Shown here piece by piece: positions 23,458 to 36,120 of a stretch of DNA of 64,000 bases; the stretch's first letter is position 1, and each line of letters starts with the position of its first letter. The notes below the pieces were generated by a model. That model saw only the letters and a program-made list of their open reading frames with translations. It did no database searches and was not told the DNA's origin. The DNA is from Diadema setosum (Eukaryota; Echinodermata; Echinoidea; Diadematoida; Diadematidae), in assembly GCF_964275005.1 (NCBI RefSeq), contig NC_092694.1, positions 35,476,967 through 35,540,966 on the forward strand, in the 5' to 3' direction. Made by a program: the position numbers and the translations under genes.

Positions 23458-24893
23458 CTGTATGACACTGCGGAATTTCGGTTCCTCTGCCATAAGTCGA
23501 CGAGCCATTCCCCACCACTGGGAGCCCATCCCGGGGTAGACGAAGACCAAGCGACGGACTGGACTTTTCGTATCCCTTGCCTGGCCCTCTATGACAGTAG
23601 TGGTGGCTTTGACATCTTGTTGGAGTTTAAGTCTGATTTGGTTCTTTGCATCACGTGGGGATCTTACGATGATACACACGCGATGGTCGAGATGGCTGGA
23701 CCGTACACCTGCAGTGTACATTGCGTTTTTGTGCAGAATGTCGTCATCTTTTATTACTTCTGACATGAAGGTTTCCCACTTCAGGAGGTATTGAGCGAGT
23801 GCGTCCCTGCTTGCTGCCGATAGGAACAGAACGGAAGGTTTCTCCGTGACTTTCCCATTAAGAAGTTGTGTTTGTCTCTTCGGAGGTTCAAAACCTTCCA
23901 GAACTATGTGAGCATTGACACCATCGAAACCAAATGAACTGCAACCAATCAATTGCTTGGCCCCACTTGGCCATTTAGTAATTTCGGTTGAAACACACAG
24001 GTTCAAGTTTGAAAGGTCGACGTTCTCATTCCCTGTACTGAACTGTACTTGCTTTGAAATCTTTCTGTGTTGCAAGCTTAGTGCAGCCTTGATTACACCA
24101 GCTACACCAGCTGCTGCATCAGCATGGCCAAAATTTGTCTTTAAGGATCCAAGGAAGAGCGGATTTTGATCTGGCCGACGTCTGAATCCCAAAGCTTCAC
24201 CAATAGCAATGGCGCCTGATGCGTCCCCGACACAACTACCGGCACCGTGCACGCCAAGGAACGCTACGTCTTCAGGGTTGACTTTGGCATCATAGCAGGC
24301 CTTTCTGAGGAGGGCAATCTGTGCTTCATAACCAGAATGACAGATTTCAGACGTTCGACCGTCGTTAGAGAATGCTCCTCCCCGAATGACCGCGTAAACC
24401 CTGTCTCCATCCTCAATGGCCCGTTTCAATGGCTTGAGAACAACAACCCCTACACCTTCCCCACGACAGCGGGCCGAGTCATCAGATGTTTTGCCTTTCT
24501 CTTCACGGGAGACAACGTCGCCCTGAGAGAAAATGCTTGCTCCACCTGCCACAGCTATGTTACACTCGCCTTTCCTCAGTGCCTTACATGCAAGAAGAAT
24601 TGCATCCAGAGATGACGAGCACGTCTTGTTCACCGTTGAGCTAGGTCCATGAAAGTCGTACTCGTACGATATTCTATTTGATACCATATATGAATTAACG
24701 CCATTTTTGGTGTACAGATTGACGTCGTTCATAGGAACTCCAACAAGGAGGCTGATCTCACTCGGTGCCACGCCCATATACACCCCGGTGCTCGATCCAC
24801 GTACCGACTGGGCTGGTATTCCTGCATCTTGAAGGGATTCCCACACCACTTCGAGAAGGATCCGGACCAGGGGGTCCGTTTTGTTTGCCTCTT
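23458..24893 (-). pseudogene. Polyketide synthase remnant: ketosynthase core and start of acyltransferase
   Basis: Second recognisable exon, 478 uninterrupted codons. Acceptor TTTTCTCAG, donor CAG-GTATTC. In order: RILLEVVWESLQDAG, the ketosynthase nucleophile in NKTCSSSLDA, the first histidine in GVHGAGSCVGD (usual HGTGT), the second in KTNFGHADAAAG, then SSFGFDGVNAHIVLE, a linker, and the acyltransferase start VFVYPGMGSQWWGMA. The catalytic Cys-His-His set is complete. Animal type I PKS enzymes build polyketides such as echinoid pigments from malonyl units. With no downstream reductive, dehydratase or carrier domains in the window, activity as a full synthase is unlikely. Confidence 0.85.
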
Positions 24894-24939
24894 CTGAGAA
24901 AAAAAAAAAGAACATGCAGTATATCATATACTTGCTATA

Positions 24940-25384
24940 TGTGACCGTGCACCACAAAACGAACAAAAAGTCGCACACACTGATTTTGTGTGAGGACTGG
25001 AAATAGGTGAAATGGGCTGCCCCGGGGGCAACCTAACCGATCTTGACTTTTTCATATTTTCAGAAAGAGCAAGTCTTCTTCTACATTATGCTAAAATTTG
25101 GGATCACAAAACGGGCAGGAAAGTGTGTTTTTTAGCAGTTTATCTTGAACATTTTTTTTTTTTTGGTAGAATAGTATGATTAGGTGTGTTTTTATCGTCC
25201 CCTTTTCATTTCTTAAAAACCTTGTACAAACACTTCACTTTCAACTCTAATATCTTTTGAAAGGATGATGCTACTGAAAGTTAGCATCAATTATGAACAG
25301 AATGTCTGAATAAGGCACGCTCAATTTCAGCTTAATCTGATAATCCCTTCATTGTTGTTACTCTGGCGGTTTACATCCTGGTTT

Positions 25385-25423
<39 letters not shown>

Positions 25424-25680
25424 TTTGTCCCATTCGTTGCACAGCCAGCGCGGCTTGGTAAAGATTTAGCGCTTGAATAGACACAATTCAGAGCCTCTTT
25501 TCTCAGTTCACACTTTTCCTGAGTGTGTGTTTTCTTTCCAATATTTCAATAGGTTAGGAGAGTCCGTTTGATTTGAGTTATACATCATTATAAAGCGTAA
25601 CGTCTGCTCTTTTAGATTATGCTCTTAACTAAAATTTTATGTCTGATGACTTTCTGTGCGTTTTGTGATGCAGGGTCACA
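24940..25680. mobile_element. MITE family M1, copy 2 (in a PKS intron)
   Basis: Same termini as the copy at 15342, flanked by TA. It is expanded by a (GTT)n microsatellite at 25386-25421 and is more diverged inside than copies 1, 3 and 4. Its place between two PKS exons shows that the intron was hit after the family arose. Confidence 0.85.
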
Positions 25681-25852
25681 TATGTACAATGCGATTTGAC
25701 ACGCAGGTTCTATAGTTAAGTTTGCATTGCATTGGTAAAGTAAAGAAATTATTTTTGTTTGTTGCAAAAACTGGCAGAAATACCTCCTAATGTCAATTTG
25801 CCATAATATAACGGAGAAAACGTATCACTATGTACCTTTAAAAATACGATAC

Positions 25853-26156
25853 ATGGAGATATTTTGAAGAATTCTCTATCAAAGTATTCTGGATCCTTTC
25901 TGAGGTATCCATCACAGTTGTGCATCTTCCAGCGACACTTTTCACTAGGGGAAACGTAGGACACTTCGTCAGAGGAATCGGAAGGGATAAATGTTGTGCA
26001 GTCCAGACCCTTGGTAAACACATCCCAGAACTTGTAGACATTGTTAATGCTATCGGCGAATCGACATCCGATGCCAACGATGGCGACCTTGTCATCGACC
26101 GACATCCCCGGGTCTTTTAAGGAGTCCGTCATACTTTCTTCGACTGTAGCAACCAT
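25853..26156 (-). pseudogene. Polyketide synthase remnant: N-terminal exon of ketosynthase
   Basis: Encodes VAIVGIGCRFADSINN, then W..GYLRKDPEYFDREFFKISP, the conserved start of a ketosynthase. The first ATG is at 26156. A CTACAG just inside could instead be a splice acceptor, so the true start is uncertain. The expected junction is after KISP, at a GTATCG donor. Joining there to the next exon gives TAA where other synthases have a Gln or Arg codon. An alternative donor (AAAG-GTACAT, exon end 25836) would need a shifted acceptor. This is a further sign of decay, though not proof. Confidence 0.7.
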
Positions 26157-28584
26157 GAAATACTATCATAAATGGTATAAAAATTTTAATAAAAAAAGTC
26201 ATTAACTCTGTTCTAGATTAAAAAAAAATGATGATGATAATGTCATTGTTCAGAATTGAAGTTTGTTTAATGTAAGGGAAAAAAGAAGAGAAAGCATAAC
26301 AAGATCTTGATGTTCACATCAGTCTTTCTGCCACTGATTCTAATCGGGCATTTAAAAAAAAAAAATCACTTTTTAAAAAGAAATCTTAGATATCTAGATA
26401 TTTAACTATTCTATTAGAAAATTGATAGCGTGTATGGCAGTGGACACTCTATGGGTATATAGAAATGTTACCCGAAATAAGTTTGCATGTTCCTGACATT
26501 TACTCATTATTATCTTATGTTCACCAAAAAACGAAATGTTTAAGGATATTATATCGTAATGCTACCACATAATAATGGAACTTGCCATTCATTGCTCACA
26601 GAGCACTGATAGACAAGGTGATCTTTTACAAACTACTGAATCAGTACAGTCTACCGGCAGCGTTCGCTCGCACTGTGCAAAACGTGAACATTTTATTTTT
26701 CGTCTCGCGAAGTCTCGCGTGCAGATTTCGGTGCACGAGATTATGAGAGAAGGCAACAGGCTTTGCGAGATCAATTGCTGATGTCTTCTAGAAGTACACT
26801 GCTTGCATTATTTTAAGACAAATATTGAAATAATACCTTACAGAATATGCACATCTTTTTTTTAAAAAAATATTATCAAAACTAAAACAATTTATGTGAG
26901 GAAGAAAACTGGCTTTCTTTTTTTTCTGCATTTTGTAAGGTGTCAGACTTTGCTGGATCCTGACCCTTCTACAAATTGGACGGTAACACCAATTGCATCG
27001 TTGGAAAGCCAAAACTCTAGCGAACATTTTCATAGCAGTCTCGTTTGGGCTCAAAAATAAAACATTTTCGCTATTTGTCTTCAAAGTGACGGAAATTTTG
27101 TGAAACGACGCGGACTCTGAAACCGGCTTCCACTGTTACTCTACGGTACGTGTCCGTATTACGTCACTTTATCGTTATTTTTTAGTTGTGCGACGCAGTG
27201 CATTCTGTGCGACTGTAGTCCCGTACATAAAGAACCATGGGGGATTATTAAATCTAATACAGCTGTAACTATCTTAGCTTAAAGTCAGTGTAGATAACAC
27301 ACTGTCAGTTGTCTATGAAAAGTCTAAACACCGTAGAACGGAAGTTCTACACACTTGTAGATTAGCTGTAAGTGTAACTGGTGACAGTAACCTACAATTT
27401 GTAGGTTGCACTCGTAATTCGTGCATGTTTGTTTCTGACTTGCATGAAATATACAGATCTAAGGCTTGTTGAATACAACAGTCAGCATGGTCAGTAGATA
27501 GATCTTATAAAAAAAAAAAAGTTGTAAATTTAGTAGGTTGAGTCTTATTATAAAACCCATCAAGTTTATGTAGGGCTAGGGGGCCTAGTTAAATGTTTAA
27601 ATTTGTGGAAGTCCGGTAAGATAAAGAATGCAAATGGTAACTTTTAAAAAAGTTTTTGGTCTGTCTGTTTATTTCATACTATTAATCTGCGCATCGCGCA
27701 TGCCTTTCTATGAAGTTTGATCTACAGTTGTACAAGATCTACCCACCCACATGTGATATTTCTTACAGTGCTATAATTATCCATGAATCATGATCAAGCA
27801 AAATAAAGTAGTAGTACTAGTAGTAGTACCAAGAGTTATTAATCGTGAATTACATGTGGTTCAATCATAAAAATTGTACGATCCTTGGCGTAACATTTTC
27901 TTAGAGTTAGACCATCGGTATCCGTCTCTTCACTGTGGGATTCTTAATAAATTACTGACATTCATCACTGTCATTGGGACAGGTACAGCTGACCATACAT
28001 GTCCCAATGTAAGATAAGAAGTCTGTCGTGAAGAGACAGATACTGTCGGTCTAACTTTTTTTGGTACCTCACCAAATGATAGTTTCATCCCAATCGCAAC
28101 AAACAAAAATTGTTTTACGTTAACTTTTACAAAGTGATATATACCACATATAGAAGAAGAAGAAGAAGAAGAAGAAGAAGAACTGAATGTACAACTGTAG
28201 TAAAGGCACACGGCTGGGTCTACATGTACAAATGTAGCACATTGATTGACAGTTTTCAGAGTTTATTTTTCATCAAATTAATTTTTGTTTTATTTTCCTG
28301 GCTGTACACTGGTTGTGATGTACAAACAGCTGTACACTGTTGTCGCATTGCATCTGTTCAGGCTAATGTGTACTTGTAGACCTTGGTTTTCAATTAGGCT
28401 AACTACAAGTATGTCCGCGTTAAAAAATTTTAGGGTGTCTATATTTACCCGTCAATTCGAAGCTTTAGGCTATCATTGTACATTTATATAACTATTAGAG
28501 AATAGATCAGTAACCATGGTAACTGGAATCTATCATACATTGTATTTTGATTGTTTAACATCTTCTTTCTGAATTCCTTGCAGT
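26157..28584. other. Non-coding; scattered hairpins and a GAA microsatellite
   Basis: Contains (GAA)n at 28153-28182, a TCTCGCGA palindrome near 26702, and the word GCTGGATCCTGACCCTTCTA at about 26952, which recurs in the same orientation at about 31970 with some shared flank. No exon was supported. Confidence 0.4.
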
Positions 28585-29254
28585 CAAAATACTGGACATT
28601 CAAGGAAAGTTCCTGGCTTCGAACTTCATCATGTAGCACATTCCACTTACTGAGTCGGTTCCCAGAAATGCAGAAACTCCACTGTGGGATAGCTCCTTCA
28701 AGCAAAATGACTGAGTAAGTAAATTCATGTTCTGATCTTTCTTTTTTTCCTCCTTTTTTTCTTCTGCAGATTTAAGTCCCTCCTTCAGACTCCAGTTCTG
28801 AAGATTCTTGCAGTAGTCTGGGTTGTCATATGAAGATATAATATGTATAACGCTGTATAGTGTACTACTCCACCTGGGGTTTTCACCCTGATCTTCACAA
28901 GTAGTGTTGTTCATCTTTTAATGTCCTATGTACAATTTGTACGCACACTGTATGTAAAAGAAAGTCTATAGGACTGTAAGGAGATGTCCTTAAATAATGA
29001 AATAAAATAATTATACTTTTGTAGGGTTTTGTTTGTTTTTGCATGTCAACATTAATGTCCATAGCACTTGAAGATGGCTGGTACCATTAGCATAACAGTG
29101 GGGAACGGGGGTGTCAACCCCCCCCCCCCATCATTTTCCTGAATGATACTCACTAAACGAAAGGGTAATAATTCTGACATTTGTTGTGTGTGTGTGTTGG
29201 CGGGTATTGAGCAAAATCCTGTGAGAATTTATCTCTCTCTTTCTGTCTTTTCTG

Positions 29255-29308
29255 TTTTTGTTTTTGTTTTTGTTTTTGTTTTTGTTTGTTTTTTTTTTGG
29301 GGGGGGGG
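29255..29308. repeat. (TTTTTG)n and G-run simple sequence
   Basis: Repeated TTTTTG units followed by T- and G-runs. Confidence 0.9.
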
Positions 29309-31273
29309 AGGGGTCCAATCATTTGCACTGGAATTTAAAACTATGAAATTCATTAAAATCTTTTCCTGAAATATAAAATTTGTTCTTTATCTTTGCTTGT
29401 ATAGCATTTATAGATTCATTGAAACATTTTTTTTTTGAAAATATTTTTCTTGAGTTTCTTTGATGTTTAACAGTGCAGTCATAATGTTTATTTTCTTTCC
29501 TTTTCTGCATTTCTTTTATAGATGGCTGAAGGTTCACATCTATGGTGTTTCAATGGTACAGAATCTGGAACTGGATCGGAATGATGCACAAGTATTTGTT
29601 ACCCTGGAGCAAAAAATCTCTTATTTAGTGGAAAAGATTGAACTGTGTGACATTGACACTAGTGGAGGTGATGCAGCACTTTTACGTGTATGTAGGTACA
29701 AACAGCCTTTCGTCAAGTGTGCGGAATATTGATAGACATTCTTCTCAGAAGTTATATAACTTAGCACGTGAAAAGTACCCAACAACAAAAATCCTTTTGA
29801 GTGGAATTCTTGCCAGGTTGGGCTGTGATTGTTTGCACGATAGATACCCGGATTTACCGGTACATATGATAATACATTGCAACCAAATTGTTCAACTGCT
29901 CTTGCATCAACTTGTGTAAAATTTTACTTTGTTCATTACAGCAAATACAAAGGCTGTTCATGAAAAGGCAACCTTTAGGTAGCGTGAAAGAAGAAACTTA
30001 AAACAAAATCGCAAACTAACAAACAAACAAAAATGGAAAAAACGTAAGAGTGGCCGGTGAAGAAGGATGGCCCCTCTTCTAAAGCCTCCCGATTTCCAAC
30101 TCAGCCACCCAACCCCTTCAAGGGGTTTACATCCCGTATGAGTACAACTGTATATTTCATCTGGAGACGGATGCTGACACAGTAACGGAATGTGAGACAG
30201 TGAAAGAAAGTATGTGTTTGTTACACTTTTCCTGTTTAAGCCATTGTAAAAATAAACATTCTTGCTTTTAATCATTTGCTATGTTCGAGAAGATTCTATA
30301 GGCACCCACAGGTATGCCTGTATAATGTACAAAATATAAGCCGGAAGTCCGTTTCAGTAAAGTTAGATATAATATGTACATGTACAATGCACATTGAGCT
30401 TCCTAAAAATGCAATTAACATTATCAAGATTTCATTACAAAAGTTTACCGATTTTGAAAAACTGTTAGTTTTCTATGTGTTGCATGATTAAGCAAAATGA
30501 TAAGTGCATACAGTATTTTGGTGCATTGTATTTGCATTCTATTTTTTTTTTTCTGAAAGAGAAGCAGTTATTGGCACAATGTATGTGATTTTGTTTTCAC
30601 ATATATTATATATTATTAAACATAAGTTATGTTGGGATTCATGTGTGCTGTCTCTATGTTATTTTGTGATGATTGGAAGGACTTGCTTCTTGTGTTTTAT
30701 ATGAGCATGTTTCTTTTGGGGAAAAAAGTGTGTTGCATGTCTCCAATGCAGAATGAGAATATCAGTTTGTATGTTGATAAATTCCCTGAAGACTTTGACC
30801 ACCTCACCGCCAGCACTACCTGGTATAGGCTTATCCCTTCATAAACTGTACATGTACCATCAAATGATATTATTCACAAATGTACATTGTATAAAGTGTG
30901 ACAAGGATGTGATTATATTTTGCCCATTTAAAGCTGTGTATATTTACAGTCACACATTTTTATTTAAGTATAATCTCAATGAAATGATCTACATAGATTT
31001 TTTTTTTCTAATCAGCGGTTGAAATTTAGAAGCCTATTAATAAATAACAATTCAACAAGCAATATAACAAAGAATCACAACTATCAAAAAAAGAAGCTTG
31101 TCAAAATTCAAGACAAACAAATAATTATAACCAGAATACAGTTCCTATATACATGTGTAATTTGAAGAAAACTTGTTTAATCAACACATTGAATAGCACA
31201 GCTATGCTTGTTCAGTATTTTCTCAACTACGGTAGTCGTCATTAACTCGATTACAGGACAATTAGTTACCCTT

Positions 31274-31300
31274 GTGTGTGTGTGTGTGTGTGTGTGTGTG
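31274..31300. repeat. (TG)n microsatellite
   Basis: Uninterrupted TG dinucleotides. Confidence 0.95.
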
Positions 31301-31410
31301 AGATATGCATGCTTCTACCGAATTTGATATGTTTCTTGTGCAGATGTGTCGGTAAATTCCCTGAAGATGCTAACCATTCCCCCACCGACTCTGCATACCG
31401 GTACCATATA

Positions 31411-32594
31411 ACTCATAAGAAACGATTCATTCACAAAAAGTATAAAAGTCTGACAGGGTTTATAACCTGTAAGTTTTATCTTGGCCACTGTTAATTTTTG
31501 TGTAGAATCAGATACCCATTTTAACTAGATATATCAAAACAACAATTACATGGCAACACACACTTGTATCTTGTCAACAAGTCGTGATATACACGATCAC
31601 ACGACCAAGGCCGAGCTATACAGTAGGTATGGCCCCCTGGTAGTGCAACTGAACAGCACAATTTTCAATATGTGGGACTGATGTAAGTTTTTGTGGACGT
31701 GAGTCATTTTCTCTCATTTACGACAGTGATATAAGAAAAAAAAAAGACAGAAAATATCATTCTGATAATTGTTACACAAAAAAGCAACAATGAACAGAAT
31801 TTGAAGCGATTCTAGCGTTTTTGGAGAGCTTCGAGTTGCCCTCGTTCATTCAGCAGAATCGCCATGCCAATGATGTCACAGCGCGGGGTTGTGATTGGCT
31901 AACTAAGGTCGTCTGCGACTTCGCCAAGTTTTGAGCATTTTTGGATGTGTACATGGATGCTATTTTGCTGGATCCTGACCCTTCTACAAGCAATGGTTAA
32001 AAAATAGTGGTATTTCTGAAAACCTAGATAAATTTCGCTTCGAATGATGTATGATTTTAGTGGGCTCAGAAGCAAATGATATTGAAATATACAGTCCTTT
32101 CTCAATTTTTGATCTTGTGATTTTGATCTCACTTTTATCCTCCATTTACTATATTTTTCTGAGTGAGGAAAATTTGTATTTTTACATGTCTAGTACATTT
32201 TGTCCTTAAACATAAAGATGCAAAAGAAATTGTTGAAAAGCATTGATTAGTCATGGAGATATCGCAGTTTGAAAAGGGGATGTTTTCTTCGGTTCGAGAC
32301 GTCATATGAAGGTCACCGCGACCGCGCTGAAAATAAAATAAGCGTCTTTTCGGAGGCCTGCCGGTTGACTGAGTAGGACCTTCAACGGCACAATATGGGC
32401 GTGCTGCATGTTCTACCACTTTTGTTGAAGTCTAAAGTTTTTCTTGCAAATAAGTTTAATTTGTGCCAGGTATCTTGTTATGGCTGATTATATTCTTGTT
32501 ACAAAAAAAAAAAAAAAAAAAAAAACAGGACACAATAATTACTCATACTTCAGTTATCGAATAAGAAAAACACAGAAGAGCTTTTGAGTGTAGA
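31411..32594. other. Non-coding, fragments of unclassified repeats
   Basis: Holds the second GCTGGATCCTGACCCTTCTA word (about 31970) and an A-run at 32502-32525. No gene evidence. Confidence 0.4.
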
Positions 32595-32840
32595 TTAAAG
32601 GGATCCTATAGTTCTTTTTTTTTTAGACCTGACTTTAGGTTTCTACCATCTTTTTTTTTTTTTGTGTTAGATAATGAGAAATCTCCTCTAAAACATGAAA
32701 GAGCATTTTGTTCCAGTAGGGATTCGGCGTTTATTTGATAGAAATTGGTTTTGAAATGACTGAGATATCCAAAACAGAGCAATCCTAATAAAAGGTGGGA
32801 CACACCTTTTTGATGTCTCAGCCATTCCAAAGCCGATTTT
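32595..32840. mobile_element. Foldback MITE family M3, copy 3, left half
   Basis: Reads in step with the copies at 13605 and 59811 (TAATGAGAAATCTCCTCT, GGCGTTTATTTGATAGAAAT, GACATCTCAGCCATTC-like words) up to CAAAGCCGATTTT, where a LINE poly-A tail begins. The missing right half resumes at about 36120 beyond the LINE. Confidence 0.6.
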
Positions 32841-35800
32841 TTTTTTTTTTCATGTTCCATATTCCACATTTCATACAAGTTTTATATTCCATTTGATTTG
32901 AAGCAGAAATGTTTCTCACACAATGGTCAGTTTGAACCAATAATGCACAAATGTAAGGACATATAATTGGCGTGTAATATGAGGAACCCACTAAAAAGCA
33001 AAGCTTGTAGGATGTGGGCTCCAAAAATATAACATAGGTTTTAGTACAGTATATTAATGTCAGAAGTGAGGTAACATGAAAAATTCAAAATATCGAGAAT
33101 ATTACAATGTTTACGGAATGTACAAGGTACAGTTTATAATGTTTATGATCAACTAATGGTATAAATGCTAAGAAAAGTAGCAAGTTGATCAAACTAATGA
33201 AGTTATCCGAGCAAGGCATCATTTGAGTATATGCAAAAAAAAAAAATAAAAAATTCAAGTGATTACGGCAAAATAATTAAACATACGATTTCAGAAACTT
33301 GGCTTTGAGATTTTTCTTAAAGGAGCTTAAAGAACTTGAGTGCAACCGTACCGAATCTAACTCATTCCAAAAAGATGGGCCGGTCGATGTAATTTTCTTA
33401 AGGGCTAAAACTGTACGAACAGGGGCAAAATGATAGGATTCACTTGTCTTGTAGAACAAGTATGAATGTCACTGTTTTTCACAAACATTGAGGAAAACAG
33501 GGTCTAGGGCAATTACCCCCTGGGCAATTACCCCGCACCCTTCCCCTGGCCCAAATCCTAATCCTAATCCTGAACCTAACCCTAACCCAAACTCCTAACC
33601 CTAAACCCTAACCCTAACCCTAACCCAAACTCCTAACCCTAAACCTAACCCTAACCCTAATCTTTACTCTTACCTTACCACTAACCAGTATTTGGCCGGG
33701 GGTAATTGCCCTCCGGGGGTAATTGCCCGGATACGAGGAAAAAATACTAGGAAGGTCACCAGTATTCAACTTATACATGAAAATTCCAACATGATATCAA
33801 TACCAATCAGAAATTTTTAACAATTTACTTGAAAAAAACAATTCATCAGTGTGATCAAAAAATTGTGCTCGATTTATAATTCGCAAGGCCTTTTTCTGAA
33901 CCAAAAATAACGAATCAATTTTAGTCTTTGAGCAATTCCCCCAGGCTAATATTCCGTAATTCAAGGTAATAACAAAGTTGTATAAAGAGAATGCAATATT
34001 GGCTTTGGGAAGAGATATTTCAGTTTGTGAATAATTCCAACATTCTTGCACAACAATTTACATAAAAAATCAACATGTACCTTCCATGAAAGGTTACTGT
34101 CAATATAAATACCTAAAAAAAAAATTGTTGAATCTATTTGATTTAACTGTAAACTGTTCATTAAAACTAAACCTGGAAGAGATTTTATTGTGTTACTGAA
34201 AACCATATAATTGGTCTTATTTATGTTAAGTGACAATTTATTTGCCTGAATCCACTCAAACACCAACTTAAGTTCATTATTCAAAGAATCGAGCAAAACA
34301 TAAGGATCTGAGCGAGAATAAAAGAGACTTGTATCATCTGCAAACAGAAGAAAAGACAGCAGAGAGGATGAGTTCCGGGAGTCATTGATGTATAAAATGA
34401 ATAACAGAGGACCTAAGAGGGAGCCCTGTGGAACACCACAACAAATCGAGTTTATATCAGATTCATGATTATTTACGGAAACAAATTAAGTTCGACCTGT
34501 AAGATAACTTCTGAACCACTCCAAGGCCTTTCCACGAATACCGTAATGATTTAGTTTCAAATACAAAAGAATTTCGTGATCTATTGTGTCAAAGGCCTTG
34601 GAGTAGTCCAGAAACAAACCGACTGTATGCGACTTTGTGTCTATAGCTCTTACAACTTTCTCAACCAGTAGTAATATAGCATGGGTGGTTGCATGTTTTT
34701 TCCGGAACCCGAATTGATTATCAGCTAAAATATCACATTCGTTTACAAATTTGATTAAACGATTATAAATCACCTTCTCAAGTAATTTAGAAAAGGATGA
34801 AAGAAGCGATATTGGTCGATAATTTCCTAACTCATTCTCTCTGCCTTTCTTATAGATTGGAATAACTTTAGCAAATTTCATTTTAATGGGCACAGTACCA
34901 GTTAATAAAGATAAATTCAAAATGTGAACTAATGGTAATAGTATTTCGTTTAAAATACATTTCATGAGGTGATTAGAAATCCCATCATGACCGGTACTCT
35001 GGGGCTAAAGAATTGACAATATCTAAGACCTCTGTTTCAAGCACTGGAAGAAAAAATAAAGACTGTGGATTGGAATTTAGTAGGTAAGAATGAATGGGTC
35101 TGTGTACAGATGAAATATTGCGGGCCAGATTCGGACCAATATTAACAAAAAAGAGTTGAATGCTTTCGCAATTTCCACATCATCTGTAAAATTTTTCCCT
35201 TCACAAAGGATATTATCAATAATACCCTTATTTACACGTTTATGAATAACGCTATTTATTACATGCCAGGTAGATTTTGCATCTGACTTGTGTTGTTCAA
35301 ACAAAGAACAAAAATAATCTTTTTTTTTTTTTTTTTGCTTTACGCAACAGCGACGTAAGAGTATTCCGATATTTAATGTACTTTGATTTATTCAAAGCTG
35401 TATTACGTGATTTATATCTGTAAAATAAAGTATTTTTTCTGTTTATGGATCTAAGTAAAGCTTTTGTTATCCAGGGTGAGCGCGGAACTGTTTTGTAGTT
35501 TCCTCTTTGATTTCTTAAAGGGAAATGCAAGTGATACAAAGGTACCAAAATATTCATAAATCTGTCGTACGCGTCATTCGGATCAGTGGAGTTTAAAACC
35601 TCATTCCAATCAATTTCGGAAAACTTTGTTTGAACAGCTGGATATTATGATCGGAGAACACTCGTGATTGCGATAAATTTTTACAGACCTTTTGTTTATG
35701 CGACTCAGGTATAGTAGAAATGGAAGAAACTATAACGGAAAAATGATCTGATATGTCGGTAATAGCGATACATTGATCATCATAATCATGGCTGTTTGAA

Positions 35801-36120
35801 AATATGTTATCGATCAGTGTTGCGGAGGCTCCAAATAATCTTGTGGGTTTGGTGATACAAGGAGTGAAAGAGGATGATACCATAGTATAAAAAAAAAATC
35901 ACGTGTTTGTGGCTTACCATAATCAAGTAAGTCTAAGTTAAAGACTAATCTCCCATTATGTACACGTGTTTGTTGTGGAGATAGGGCGAATCTAAAATAA
36001 TTTCTAAGGTTGAGATGAAGTCAGAATGATTACAGTTTGGAGGCTTGTAAATTTCTCCTATCAATACTTTTTTACCACCTGGCATACTTATGTCAGGTGG
36101 TAAATCTATCAATAAAATTG
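32840..36120 (-). mobile_element. CR1/Jockey-like non-LTR retrotransposon (LINE), 5'-truncated
   Basis: Minus strand. From its 5' side: end of an apurinic-type endonuclease (VLIGEIYKPPN, MGDFNLDLLDYG, LIDNIFSNSH, ITDISDHF); a linker; reverse transcriptase with [51 protein letters not shown] and the catalytic FADDTSLF; then WIQANKLSLNINKT, and a C-terminal region ending near 33277 (KAKFLKSYV). The 3' UTR runs to an A-rich tail at about 32840. The first ORF and start of the endonuclease are missing. The frame is broken at several places (for example near 34990, 35080-35150 and 35340), so it is dead. It inserted in an M3 foldback and was later hit by a small element at 33498. Confidence 0.85.
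33498..33734. mobile_element. 237-bp hAT-like MITE with telomere-like core
   Basis: Exact 8-bp duplications GAGGAAAA flank it (33490-33497, 33735-33742), the hallmark size for hAT transposons. The left end begins CAGGG. Both ends hold tandem GGGCAATTACCCC blocks as inverted repeats. The core (about 33554-33660) is a string of CCCTAA and near variants, like telomere repeats. It interrupts the C-terminal coding region of the LINE, so it is younger. Confidence 0.8.

Larger units (their letters stand above)
28585..31410 (+). pseudogene. SGNH-hydrolase-like gene fragment, decayed
   Basis: Parts seen: a splice-bounded open block (28585-28712, GCAG before and GTAAGT after); a block from 29522 with VHIYGVSMVQ, where SGNH/GDSL proteins usually have GDS; further on VGTNSLSSS and KILLSGILAR, the second and third conserved blocks; and two similar short blocks near 30745-30825 and 31345-31400 reading KFPED-x-x-H, at the place of the C-terminal D-x-x-H motif, suggesting a duplicated last exon. 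It looks broken, with at least one break. Such domains occur in host esterases, in CR1-type LINEs and in some tyrosine-recombinase retroelements. Which one this came from cannot be told. Confidence 0.4.

Noticed and set aside
28600-28914. Minus-strand frame with Lys/Glu-rich centre
   Set aside because: Overlaps the plus-strand splice-bounded block of the SGNH-like fragment and is partly simple-sequence; the plus-strand reading is better supported.
28919-28935. Word TGTCCTATGTACAATTTG resembling the second IL-17 stem
   Set aside because: The stem is mismatched beside the loop and no IL-17 exon, first stem or other 3' flank word is nearby.
26950-31995. Same-direction words GCTGGATCCTGACCCTTCTA about 5 kb apart, considered as long terminal repeats
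   Set aside because: The match covers only about 26 bp with weak flanking similarity, and no target duplication or primer-binding site was seen.
33540-33665. Telomere-type repeats considered as a chromosome end or interstitial fusion point
   Set aside because: They lie within a small element with exact 8-bp target duplications inside a LINE, so insertion explains them.
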